From positions 4,650,001 to 4,714,000 of the forward strand of contig NZ_JBEPOK010000001.1 in NCBI RefSeq assembly GCF_040546765.1: DNA of 64,000 nucleotides, given 5' to 3'. The position numbers and the translations under genes were made by a program. The notes beneath the pieces are model-generated. The model was not told where the DNA came from. It was given only the letters and a program-made list of their open reading frames with translations, and ran no database searches. Shown here piece by piece: positions 7,928-15,992 of the stretch (position 1 is its first letter; every line of letters begins with the position of its first letter). The stretch comes from Arthrobacter sp. OAP107. Lineage in GTDB: Bacteria; Actinomycetota; Actinomycetes; Actinomycetales; Micrococcaceae.

Positions 7928-8779
7928 CTAGAAGAGCTGCCCGATCACCACTGTCGCGTCCAATTCAGCCGACGTGGCAGTCCGCGGCCTTAGGCCCCCA
8001 CGGACCATGGCCGCTGCAGTATGAGGAGCCTGCAGCCGGCTGGTTTCGATGAGCAGGTGCCCTCCCGGCCTGAGCCAGGCCGCGGCTTCCGCGATCACCC
8101 GGCGCTGGATGTCGAGGCCGTCGGGCCCGCCGTCCAGCGACACCCGCGGCTCATGAACGCGGGCTTCACGGGGCATGCTGCTGATGGACGCCGTCGGCAC
8201 GTAAGGCGCATTCACCGCGAGGATGTCCACGGTGCCCCGAAGGCGAGCAGGCAGGGCCGAGTAGAGGTCGCCCTCGTGGACTGCACCGCCCGCTGGCACG
8301 ATGTTGAGGCTGGCACACTGCACAGCGGCGGGGTCGACGTCGGAAGCGTGCACCTCCACGCCGGGCATCTGCACCGCCAGCGCGGTACCCACAGCGCCGG
8401 AGCCGCAGCACAGGTCAACAACAACCGGAAGAATCGTCGGCGACGCGGGCGGAGTGATGCCAACAGTCCCCGCGGGCTCAGCGGGCTCCGGCCCCGCGGC
8501 TCGAAGGAGCGTGGCAGCCTCCTGAACCAGCAGTTCCGTCCGGCGGCGTGGCACAAAGACGCCGGGCTCGACCCGGATCCGCAAGCCACAAAACTCGGCC
8601 CAGCCCAAAATGTGCTCGAGCGGAAACCCGTCGACTCGTCGCTGCACGGCTTCCATAAGTTCATCGGCGGCAAGGCCGGCGGAAAGGAGGAGGTCCGCTT
8701 CGTCCTCGGCAAAGACACAGCCGGCGGCGCGCAGCCTGCTGATGACGTTGGAGCGGAAAGGCGGTGATTGAACAGGCAT
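7928..8779 (-). CDS. PrmC/HemK-related protein-glutamine N5-methyltransferase
   Basis: 283 residues from the ATG at 8779, chosen because GAAGGA lies seven bases upstream. The N-terminal helical domain (RSNVISRLRAAGC to VDGFPLEHILGWAEFCG) matches the PrmC substrate-recognition domain. The SAM-binding loop is VVDLCCGSGAVGTAL. The catalytic motif reads VNAPYVPT instead of the usual NPPY, a variant I associate with an actinobacterial PrmC paralogue subfamily. Canonical PrmC methylates release-factor glutamine; the target of this paralogue is unknown. Monocistronic, divergent from the lactonase gene. Confidence 0.82.
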   Translation of the reverse strand: MPVQSPPFRSNVISRLRAAGCVFAEDEADLLLSAGLAADELMEAVQRRVDGFPLEHILGWAEFCGLRIRVEPGVFVPRRRTELLVQEAATLLRAAGPEPAEPAGTVGITPPASPTILPVVVDLCCGSGAVGTALAVQMPGVEVHASDVDPAAVQCASLNIVPAGGAVHEGDLYSALPARLRGTVDILAVNAPYVPTASISSMPREARVHEPRVSLDGGPDGLDIQRRVIAEAAAWLRPGGHLLIETSRLQAPHTAAAMVRGGLRPRTATSAELDATVVIGQLF

Positions 8780-9005
8780 GGTTGCGTCCTTCGGGTGAAT
8801 GATGGGCGCTCCGTGCATACGTCCGACTAGCCTTGGCGGTCCGTAAGGCGGGCAAGGAGAACCCAAGCTGGCGTTGCGAGAATTGTTCTCACCTCCCGGG
8901 TAGTACTGATCCGGCACATTTAATACGCGCCCGGCCCTCAAATCGGCTCTGCAAAAATCCATGTTATCCGACGCCGAATCCGGCAATTATTGGCAGGATG
9001 GAACG

Positions 9006-10049
9006 ATGACCCACAGCGAAAACCACACGCTCATCTGGACCGGCTCCTATACCGCGGACAGCGGCGGCCACGGGGCCGGGATCGGGGCCGTATCGGTCAA
9101 CGCTGATGGGACGCTCACTTGGCGTGGGACGGCGGCAAAGGCTGACTCGCCGTCGTTCGTTGCGGTGCACCGGAAACTGCCGATGGTTTACGCCGTCGGG
9201 GAGAACGCCAAAACCGTCCAGGCATACCGGCGGCGGGGAGAATTCGGCCTCGAGGCCGCCGGCGAGCCCTGGGCGGCCGGCGAAGCGCCCTGCCACGTCA
9301 CCGTCGATCCGCAGGGCAAGTTCCTGGTCGTCGCCTGCTGGGGCGATGGTCAGGTGCTGCTCTACGAACTGACGGACGACGGCGGGATCGCCCGCCGCCT
9401 TCCGTCGGCACCCTCCAGCGACCCGCACCGGGACGACCGCCCCAGCCGCGCCCACGCCAGCCTGGTACTCACCGACGGCCGCATCATGACCACCGACCTC
9501 GGGCACGACCTCCTCCGAGTCTGGAACTACGTCCACAGGACGGGCCTGGTGCTGGACCATGAGGTGGTGCTGCCTAAGGACAGCGGCCCCCGCCACCTGG
9601 TGCAGCATTCCGACGGAACGGTGTCGGTCGTTACCGAGTATTCGATCGAGGTCTTCGCAGCCCGTGCCGCCTCGGCATCGGGAAAGTTCGAACTGGTCGG
9701 CCAGGGTCCCGCGACGTCCGACGGCGCCAAGGACGGCGACTCTGCGGCCGAGATTGCCTTGTCGCCGGACGGGCGGTTCGCGTATGTCGGGGTGCGGGGC
9801 TCCAACCGCATCAGCGTGCTGGAGGTGGACTCGTCGGCCGAGGGCAGCCTGCTTCGCCCGCTCGGCGACTTCACCAGCGGCGGCGACTGGCCCCGTCACC
9901 ACCTGGTCCGCAGCGGGTCGCTGCACGTTGCCCACGAGCGCTCCCACGACATCACAACCTTCCGCCTGAACGACCAGACCGGCCTTCCGGAGGGCCCTCT
10001 TCAGCGTCTTGTTGCGGGTTCCCCCACGGCCCTGATTGTGGCAAGCTAA
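9006..10049 (+). CDS. Lactonase family (YbhE-type) seven-bladed beta-propeller protein
   Basis: 347 residues from ATG 9006, preceded by AGGATGG; an upstream in-frame ATG at 8961 lacks a site. The sequence alternates short beta strands with blade motifs such as APCHVTVDPQGKFLVVACWGDG, SGPRHLVQHSDGTVSVVTEY and AEIALSPDGRFAYVGVRGSNRISV, as in 6-phosphogluconolactonase YbhE and carboxy-cis,cis-muconate cyclase. It is cytosolic, with no signal peptide. Function is probably hydrolysis of a sugar lactone, but members of this fold vary. Confidence 0.8.
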   Translation: MTHSENHTLIWTGSYTADSGGHGAGIGAVSVNADGTLTWRGTAAKADSPSFVAVHRKLPMVYAVGENAKTVQAYRRRGEFGLEAAGEPWAAGEAPCHVTVDPQGKFLVVACWGDGQVLLYELTDDGGIARRLPSAPSSDPHRDDRPSRAHASLVLTDGRIMTTDLGHDLLRVWNYVHRTGLVLDHEVVLPKDSGPRHLVQHSDGTVSVVTEYSIEVFAARAASASGKFELVGQGPATSDGAKDGDSAAEIALSPDGRFAYVGVRGSNRISVLEVDSSAEGSLLRPLGDFTSGGDWPRHHLVRSGSLHVAHERSHDITTFRLNDQTGLPEGPLQRLVAGSPTALIVAS

Positions 10050-10180
10050 ACCGCAATCGACAAAGCCAATACAGGATTAGTCATTCCCAATACGGCCCCA
10101 TCACAGGAGGCCGTGTTGGCGATCGGGCCTGCCTTGGACGAGTCGGCGTCCTAACGGAGTCCGGGCTGCCCCACCCGGAC

Positions 10181-10194
10181 AAGCAACGTTGCTT
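10181..10194. promoter_or_regulatory. LacI-type operator before the amylase gene
   Basis: AAGCAACGTTGCTT is a perfect 14-base palindrome with the CG centre expected for LacI-family repressors. It ends 15 bases before the amylase ATG. A related site precedes the 4-alpha-glucanotransferase gene at 15380, so a maltose/glucan regulator is likely; neither LacI gene in the window is an evident match. Confidence 0.6.
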
Positions 10195-10209
10195 TGCGGA
10201 AGGTCCAAC

Positions 10210-13077
10210 ATGCTCACCGTCCCTCGCCTGAATTCCCCGCGCCGTACCGGCGGCCCCGTCAAACCCACCCGCGCCACTCTGGCGGCGGCAGGCGCGCTCG
10301 TTCTGCTGGCTGCGTCGGCCCCACCCGTCCAGGCGGCCCTGCCCGCCCAGGCAACTCCGACAGCCACAGCCGCCCTGCCAACCCAGGCACCCGGCCAAGC
10401 CGCAATTGTCAACAAAACCCCGGTGCCGCCGTCGGGCACCAAACAGGGAACAGGTGCCCATTCCCTCCGCACGCCCGTTACCGGCGAGAACTTCTACTTC
10501 GTCATGGCGGACAGATTCAGCAACGGCGACGCCGGCAACGACCAAGGCGGCCTCGGCCCGGATCCGATGGTCTCCGGGTTCGACCCCACCCGGAAGGGCT
10601 TCTACAACGGCGGGGACCTGAAAGGCCTTCTGGACAAGATCGACTACATCCAGGGCCTCGGGACCACGGCGATCTGGCTGACACCAAGCTTCAAGAACAA
10701 GGCGGTCCAGCCCGAGGACAATTCCGCCGGCTACCACGGCTACTGGGTCACCGACTTCACCCAGATCGATCCGCACCTGGGCACCAACGCCGAGCTGAAG
10801 GCGCTCATCGACGAGGCGCACTCCCGCGGCATGAAGGTGTACTTCGACATCATCACAAACCACACCGCGGACGTCATCGGCTACAAGGAGGGTGCCCGCA
10901 CCGGCTACGTCTCCAAGGACAGGGCGCCGTACCGCACCGCCGCAGGCGTTGCCTTCGATGACCGGGACTTCGCCGGCCGGGCCGACTTCCCCAAGCTCGA
11001 CGCCGAAACCTCCTTCCCGTACACACCGGTGCTTGATCCGGCGGAACAGAACCTCAAGGTTCCGGCCTGGCTCAACGACCCGACGCTGTACCACAACCGC
11101 GGCGACACGACCTTTGCCGGCGAGAACTCCTCCTACGGCGACTTCTTCGGCCTGGACGACCTGTTCACCGAGCACCCGGCAGTCGTGGCCGGCATGACGG
11201 ACATCTACGAGACGTGGATCCGGGACTTCGGCGTGGACGGGTTCCGCATCGACACCATGAAGCACGTCAACGATGAATTCTGGCAGCAGTTCGGGCCCGA
11301 GGTACTCGCCTACGCCAGGGCGCACGGCAAGGACGAGTTCTTCATGTTCGGCGAAGTCTTCGACACGTCCAAGAGCTTCACGAGCCAGTTCACCACACGC
11401 AACAGGATGCAGGCCGTGCTCGACTTCCCTTTCCAGGACGCTGCGCGCAATTTCGCCTCGAAAAGCCACGACGCGAAAGAGCTGGAAACCTTCTTCGCCG
11501 CCGACGACTGGTACACCGACGCGGACTCCAACGTCTACCAGTTGCCCACCTTCCTGGGAAACCACGACATGGGCCGGATCGGCAGCTTCATCAGCACCGA
11601 CAACCCGGACGCGGACGGCGCCGAACGTGTGGCCCGCGACGAACTGGCCCACGAGCTCATGTATTTTTCCCGCGGAAATCCCGTAATCTACTACGGTGAC
11701 GAGCAGGGCTTCACCGGCCCCGGCGGAGACCAGGACGCCCGCCAGACGCTGTTCGCCAGCAAGGTACCCGACTACCTCGACGATGACCTGCTCGGCACGG
11801 ACGCCACCCATGCCACCGACAACTTCAACACCGGGCATCCCCTGTACGCGAAGATCCGCGAACTCGCGCAACTGACCAAAGACCACCCGGCCCTGCGCGA
11901 CGGCGCCCACCAGCACCGGTACGCCTCGGATGGACCCGGCATCTACGCTTTCTCGCGCACAGATGCCAAAGACCAGCGTGAGTACGTGGTTGCGCTGAAC
12001 AACAGCGAGAAGCCGCAGACGGCCGCCGTTCCCACTTACATCGCCAAGCGCAATTACCGCCTCATCTACGGCGACGCCGCCGAAAACTCCAAGACCGCGC
12101 CCGATGGCAAGCTGACCGTCACGGTGCCGCCGCTGTCCGCCGTTGTCTACCAGTCATCCGGCCGGATCCCCCGCGGGAAGGCGGCCCCGGCCGTCGCACT
12201 GCAGCCCCCTGTTTCCGCCGCAGCCACCGCCACCTCCGCCGGGGACAACGGCCGGATCCAAGTGACGGCCGACGTCGACGGCAGCTCGTTCTATGAGGTC
12301 ACCTTTGAAGCCAGGACGCCGGGCGGCAAATGGGAGCGAGTGGGCACCGACGACACCGCGCCCTACCGGGTTTTCCACGACGTCTCAGTACTGGAACCCG
12401 GCACTGTCGTGGAGTACCGGGCGGTGGTCCTGAACAACGCCGGCCGCTCGTCGGTCAGCGCTGTCCGGTCCGCTGAGGTGCCGGACCCGGTACTGACCAT
12501 CCAGCAGCCGGCCGAGGGCAGCACGGTCCAGGGCAACGTGGACGTGGTGGCCACGGCAGACCCGGAAAAGGCCAGCCACGTGGTGCACTTCGAGCGGAGC
12601 GTCGCGGGCGGGCCATGGACAGCCATCGGTTCCAAAGATGACTCATCCCCGGCGTACACGGTGGCGGACCGCTTGGACGCGCTGGGTCTCGCCGACGGAA
12701 CCGAGGTGCGGTACCGGGCAAAGCTCGACGGGACGGGTGTGGTGAGCAACGTCCGGAAAGTGGCCGTGGGCGCCGCGCCGCAGCCCGAGTCGGTCACTGT
12801 GGCGGGAAGCCTGAACAGCGAGATGGGCTGCCCGGATGATTGGCAGCCGGCATGTGAGGCGGCGTTCCTGACCTTCGATCCGGCGGACCGCCTGTGGAAG
12901 CTCACGGCAGACCTTCCGGCTGGGCAGTACGAATTCAAGGCGGCCATCAACGGCTCCTGGGATGAGAACTACGGCCAGGATGGTGCCCCGAACGGTTCCA
13001 ATATCGTGCTGGACCACGACGGCGGCCCGGTCACCTTCCGGTACAGCCACACCACGCACGTGATCACAGCCAGCTAG
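10210..13077 (+). CDS. Secreted GH13 alpha-amylase family enzyme with X25-type module
   Basis: 955 residues from ATG 10210, with GGAAGG six bases upstream. A Sec signal peptide covers about 1-42, ending VQA-ALP. The GH13 barrel shows all four regions: DIITNH (213-218), GFRIDTMKH with nucleophile Asp348, Glu382 in FFMFGEVFD and GNHD (450-453). Two Ig/fibronectin-like segments follow at about 680-850. The last 90 residues (SLNSEMGCPDDWQPAC, then NGSWDENYG) match the X25 module seen in pullulanases. The enzyme acts outside the cell on starch or related glucans; chain-length specificity is not evident. Convergent with the GH77 gene. Confidence 0.9.
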   Translation: MLTVPRLNSPRRTGGPVKPTRATLAAAGALVLLAASAPPVQAALPAQATPTATAALPTQAPGQAAIVNKTPVPPSGTKQGTGAHSLRTPVTGENFYFVMADRFSNGDAGNDQGGLGPDPMVSGFDPTRKGFYNGGDLKGLLDKIDYIQGLGTTAIWLTPSFKNKAVQPEDNSAGYHGYWVTDFTQIDPHLGTNAELKALIDEAHSRGMKVYFDIITNHTADVIGYKEGARTGYVSKDRAPYRTAAGVAFDDRDFAGRADFPKLDAETSFPYTPVLDPAEQNLKVPAWLNDPTLYHNRGDTTFAGENSSYGDFFGLDDLFTEHPAVVAGMTDIYETWIRDFGVDGFRIDTMKHVNDEFWQQFGPEVLAYARAHGKDEFFMFGEVFDTSKSFTSQFTTRNRMQAVLDFPFQDAARNFASKSHDAKELETFFAADDWYTDADSNVYQLPTFLGNHDMGRIGSFISTDNPDADGAERVARDELAHELMYFSRGNPVIYYGDEQGFTGPGGDQDARQTLFASKVPDYLDDDLLGTDATHATDNFNTGHPLYAKIRELAQLTKDHPALRDGAHQHRYASDGPGIYAFSRTDAKDQREYVVALNNSEKPQTAAVPTYIAKRNYRLIYGDAAENSKTAPDGKLTVTVPPLSAVVYQSSGRIPRGKAAPAVALQPPVSAAATATSAGDNGRIQVTADVDGSSFYEVTFEARTPGGKWERVGTDDTAPYRVFHDVSVLEPGTVVEYRAVVLNNAGRSSVSAVRSAEVPDPVLTIQQPAEGSTVQGNVDVVATADPEKASHVVHFERSVAGGPWTAIGSKDDSSPAYTVADRLDALGLADGTEVRYRAKLDGTGVVSNVRKVAVGAAPQPESVTVAGSLNSEMGCPDDWQPACEAAFLTFDPADRLWKLTADLPAGQYEFKAAINGSWDENYGQDGAPNGSNIVLDHDGGPVTFRYSHTTHVITAS

Positions 13078-13101
13078 GCCGCCCGGGACCGGCGCCAGTC
13101 C

Positions 13102-15348
13102 TCAGGCCCGCATGGCCTTCTCGACCGCAGCGAGCAGGGAGTTGAACCTTTCGTCGCCCTCAAGGCCGTCGATCAGCACGGGGTCCCCGTCCGAGTTGGC
13201 CAGTGGCACCTGCCAGTTGGGGTACTGGGCAGAGGTGGTTCCTGGCTGGTTCTGCACGCGCCGTTCCCCGACAGCGTCCACGAGCGCCACCCCGAGAAGG
13301 ACTGACGGGGTCTGCGCGAGCAGGCGGTGCAGCGCCTCAATCCGTTCCTGCTCGGAGCCGGCGTCGCTGGAGGACAGCAGGCCGCGCTGCCGGAGCAGGT
13401 CCATCATTTTCTCCAGCTTGGCGTTGTGCTCCAGGCGTTCCTCCTCCGCGGAACGCTCCAGCAGCCCGAGCGCGTTCCGCAGCGTCACGTGGTCGCCGGC
13501 GAGATAGCCCGCCGTGGGCGGCAGGTCGTGCGTGTTGACGCTGGAGAGCGCCTGCAGCCGGTACCGTTCCGGCGGCAGCGGGGAGCCGCCGTCGTTCTCA
13601 AACCACAGGATCGAGGTGCCCAGGATGCCCCGTGCGGCCAGGTAATCCCGGACCCACGGCTCGAAGGTGCCCAAGTCCTCGCCGATCACCACGGCGCCGG
13701 CACGGTGAGCCTCCAGGGCGAGGATGCCGATCATTGCGTCGTGGTCGAACCGGACGTAGGCGCCGTCCACCGGCGAGTTCCCTGCCGGCACCCACCACAG
13801 CCGGAAGAAGCCGAGGATGTGGTCCACCCGGATGCCGCCTGAATGCCGCAACACGGTCGCGAGCATCTCCCGGAACGGCTTGTACCCGGCCTCGGCCAGG
13901 CGGGTGGGGTGCCAGGGCGGCTGGTGCCAGTCCTGGCCCAGCTGGTTGTACATGTCCGGCGGCGCGCCGACGCTGACGCCAGGGGCGAGGACGCCGCGCA
14001 GTGTCCAGGCATCGGAGCTCTGCAGGTCCACGCCGACGGCAAGATCGTTCACCACACCCAGGCGCATGCCGGCCTTGCGGGCCGCCTGCTGGGCCGATTC
14101 GAGCTGCTCATCGCAGAGCCACTGCAGCCAGCGGTGGAACTCGATCCGTTCCGCCAGCTCGCGCCTGAGCTTCTCCGCCAAGGGTGAGCCGAGTGCCGCC
14201 GAAGGGTCGCTCCAAAACGGGTCGTCGGCGTCGAGGTCCTCGCGGATGGCGCACCAGAGGGCAAAGTCATCCAGTCCGGCACCGGCCTTGCGGCAGTAGT
14301 CCTCAAACGCGAGCTGCCGCGACGGCGAACGTCGGACACCGGCGATCAGCTCAAGCGCCGCCAGCTTGGCAGAGTAGACCTTGTCCCGGTCAAGCCGGGT
14401 GGCATCCTTGTTCAGCTTTCGCGCCTGCTTCATGAGGCTGTGGACGAGCGACTGTTTCTTGGGCTTCAGGTACGCCAGTTCCGGGATGGACTCGATCCGC
14501 AGGTACAGCGGGTTGAAGAACCGGCGGGTCGATGGCGAATACGGCGACGGCTCCAGCGGGGGCACGGGGTCGGCGGCGTGCAGGGGATTCACCAGCACGT
14601 AGTCGGCCCCGCGTGCGCCGGCGACCGCTGCAAGTTCGGCGAGGTCGGCAAAATCGCCCACGCCCCAGGACCGCTTGGAACGGGCGGAGTACAGCTGCGT
14701 CGCCAGCCCCCAGCCGCGGCGCTGCTCAAGGCTGGCTGCCGTGGACAGCCGCGCGGGGGTCACCACCAGTGTGGCCTCCGCAACCACCCCGGCCGCCTCG
14801 GCGCGCAGGGTGTGCCACCCCAGGCCCGTGTTCTGCGGCACGGCGAACGTGGCCCGGCCGATCAGAACGCCGTCCACCTCGCGCGGTTCTACCCAGACGT
14901 CCTCCTGGACGGCTTCCAGCTCCCGCCCGTCCTCGGTGACGGCCCACATCCGGACGGGCGAACCGTGCCGCACGTGGACGCTCACCTGCCCCGGTGTGCC
15001 GTCCTGAATTACGACGGCGGGCGGCAGCATCCGGCGCCAGGGCGCCAGTTCCGCTTCGGCCAGTTCGTGCTCGATGAGCTGGTCGGTGTGGGCGTTGACC
15101 CCGAGTGCGGCCAGGACGCGGATCAGGGTATCGGCGGCAACCTCATGCGGCTGCCCGTCCCACCCCTGATACGACGTGCCAACGCCGTATGCCTCCGCGA
15201 GCCAGCGCAGCAGCTCGGGATTCACTGCGGCAGTGGCTACCGGCTTTCCGTTGCCCTCTGATGTTTTGGGGGAAGGGGATTCCGGCGAAGGTGTTGCAGG
15301 GGAAGAGATCTCATGGGAAGTCGCGTGCTGCTGGCTGGGAACCTTCAT
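13102..15348 (-). CDS. malQ: 4-alpha-glucanotransferase (GH77)
   Basis: 748 residues, typical of actinobacterial MalQ with its extra N-terminal domain of about 180 residues. The catalytic domain contains GWGLATQLYSARSKRSWGVGDF, RVDHILGFFRLWW around residue 507 (nucleophile Asp), VIGEDLGTFEPWV around 553 (acid/base Glu) and SVNTHDLPPTAGY around 601 (stabilising Asp). It transfers glucan segments between maltodextrins in the cytosol. It is convergent with the secreted amylase, whose products it would process, and shares a similar operator upstream. Confidence 0.93.
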   Translation of the reverse strand: MKVPSQQHATSHEISSPATPSPESPSPKTSEGNGKPVATAAVNPELLRWLAEAYGVGTSYQGWDGQPHEVAADTLIRVLAALGVNAHTDQLIEHELAEAELAPWRRMLPPAVVIQDGTPGQVSVHVRHGSPVRMWAVTEDGRELEAVQEDVWVEPREVDGVLIGRATFAVPQNTGLGWHTLRAEAAGVVAEATLVVTPARLSTAASLEQRRGWGLATQLYSARSKRSWGVGDFADLAELAAVAGARGADYVLVNPLHAADPVPPLEPSPYSPSTRRFFNPLYLRIESIPELAYLKPKKQSLVHSLMKQARKLNKDATRLDRDKVYSAKLAALELIAGVRRSPSRQLAFEDYCRKAGAGLDDFALWCAIREDLDADDPFWSDPSAALGSPLAEKLRRELAERIEFHRWLQWLCDEQLESAQQAARKAGMRLGVVNDLAVGVDLQSSDAWTLRGVLAPGVSVGAPPDMYNQLGQDWHQPPWHPTRLAEAGYKPFREMLATVLRHSGGIRVDHILGFFRLWWVPAGNSPVDGAYVRFDHDAMIGILALEAHRAGAVVIGEDLGTFEPWVRDYLAARGILGTSILWFENDGGSPLPPERYRLQALSSVNTHDLPPTAGYLAGDHVTLRNALGLLERSAEEERLEHNAKLEKMMDLLRQRGLLSSSDAGSEQERIEALHRLLAQTPSVLLGVALVDAVGERRVQNQPGTTSAQYPNWQVPLANSDGDPVLIDGLEGDERFNSLLAAVEKAMRA

Positions 15349-15379
15349 ATGTCCGCCTCGTCTGCTGTAGTCGGCCCGA

Positions 15380-15393
15380 AACTAACGTTGCTG
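15380..15393. promoter_or_regulatory. LacI-type operator-like site before malQ
   Basis: AACTAACGTTGCTG matches the palindrome before the amylase gene at 11 of 14 positions, with the central AACGTTGC conserved. It lies 31 bases before the malQ start codon. Shared regulation is an inference. Confidence 0.45.
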
Positions 15394-15467
15394 CCTGTCA
15401 CGGGCCGTTTTCAGCGCCCCCGCAACTGCTGGTTCCGATTATTGCAGGCTGCACCGGCGGCCAGGCC

Positions 15468-15806
15468 TCAAGCCGCCGCGCAGGCCTTCTGAAGCTCCCG
15501 GACAGAATTGCTGGGAACCTGGTCGCCGGCCTGGGCGATCGCCTTCAGGGGTCCGGTGATTTCGGCGGGCACGCCAGCTGTCTCTGCCCCGGCGACGAGG
15601 CCCGCGAGTGCCGCCTTGTCCGATGCGCTGACCAGGCCGTCCTCGATGATGCTGCAGATCTGGCCCTTCACCTGTTCGGCCGCCGCGTTGGCTGCCTGCG
15701 ACACCGCCGAGCTCGCCGCATTCTGGGCTGCTTCCCCGGCCTGGGCGCAACCCGCCAGCAGGACAAGGGCAGGAAGCATGGACAGAGCGAGGAGGCTGCG
15801 TTTCAT
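15468..15806 (-). CDS. Small lipoprotein, hypothetical
   Basis: 112 residues with a lipoprotein signal: MKRSL, a hydrophobic stretch and the lipobox LLAGC, with the Cys at residue 20. The mature part is Ala-rich and helical, with one further Cys pair (QICSIIEDG and LQKACAAA) that might form a disulphide. I recognise no domain. It would be anchored to the outer face of the membrane. It is monocistronic, upstream of malQ on the same strand but 119 bases away. Confidence 0.75.
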   Translation of the reverse strand: MKRSLLALSMLPALVLLAGCAQAGEAAQNAASSAVSQAANAAAEQVKGQICSIIEDGLVSASDKAALAGLVAGAETAGVPAEITGPLKAIAQAGDQVPSNSVRELQKACAAA

Positions 15807-15909
15807 GGTTCCACCCTAACAACGGCGCTCGGGGCGAGCTCCGTCAACAGAAGCCTGGCAACGGTCTCAATGGTGCAAATGCAGGCGGAGTTTGCCGCCC
15901 TTTAATGCG

Positions 15910-15939
15910 TTGACTTGTCTTGTGGACATCCCCTAGCGT
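15910..15939 (+). promoter_or_regulatory. Promoter of the GH32 gene
   Basis: TTGACT (15910-15915), 18 bases, then TAGCGT (15934-15939), an actinobacterial TANNNT -10. The predicted start at about 15946 lies directly before the LacI operator. Confidence 0.5.
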
Positions 15940-15949
15940 TCCAGTCACT

Positions 15950-15961
15950 GACAACGTTGTC
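15950..15961. promoter_or_regulatory. Fructan-regulon LacI operator 1
   Basis: GACAACGTTGTC is a perfect 12-base palindrome covering the predicted transcription start of the GH32 gene. Two more copies differing at one position lie at 20174 and 20252, beside the LacI gene and the sugar ABC transporter. Confidence 0.7.
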
Positions 15962-15992
15962 TACCCGGGTGAACTGGGGAAAGACACGCGCG

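Noticed and set aside
8961..9005. An upstream ATG for the lactonase-fold gene
   Set aside because: It would add 15 residues overlapping the divergent promoter region; the ATG at 9006 has AGGATGG just before it.
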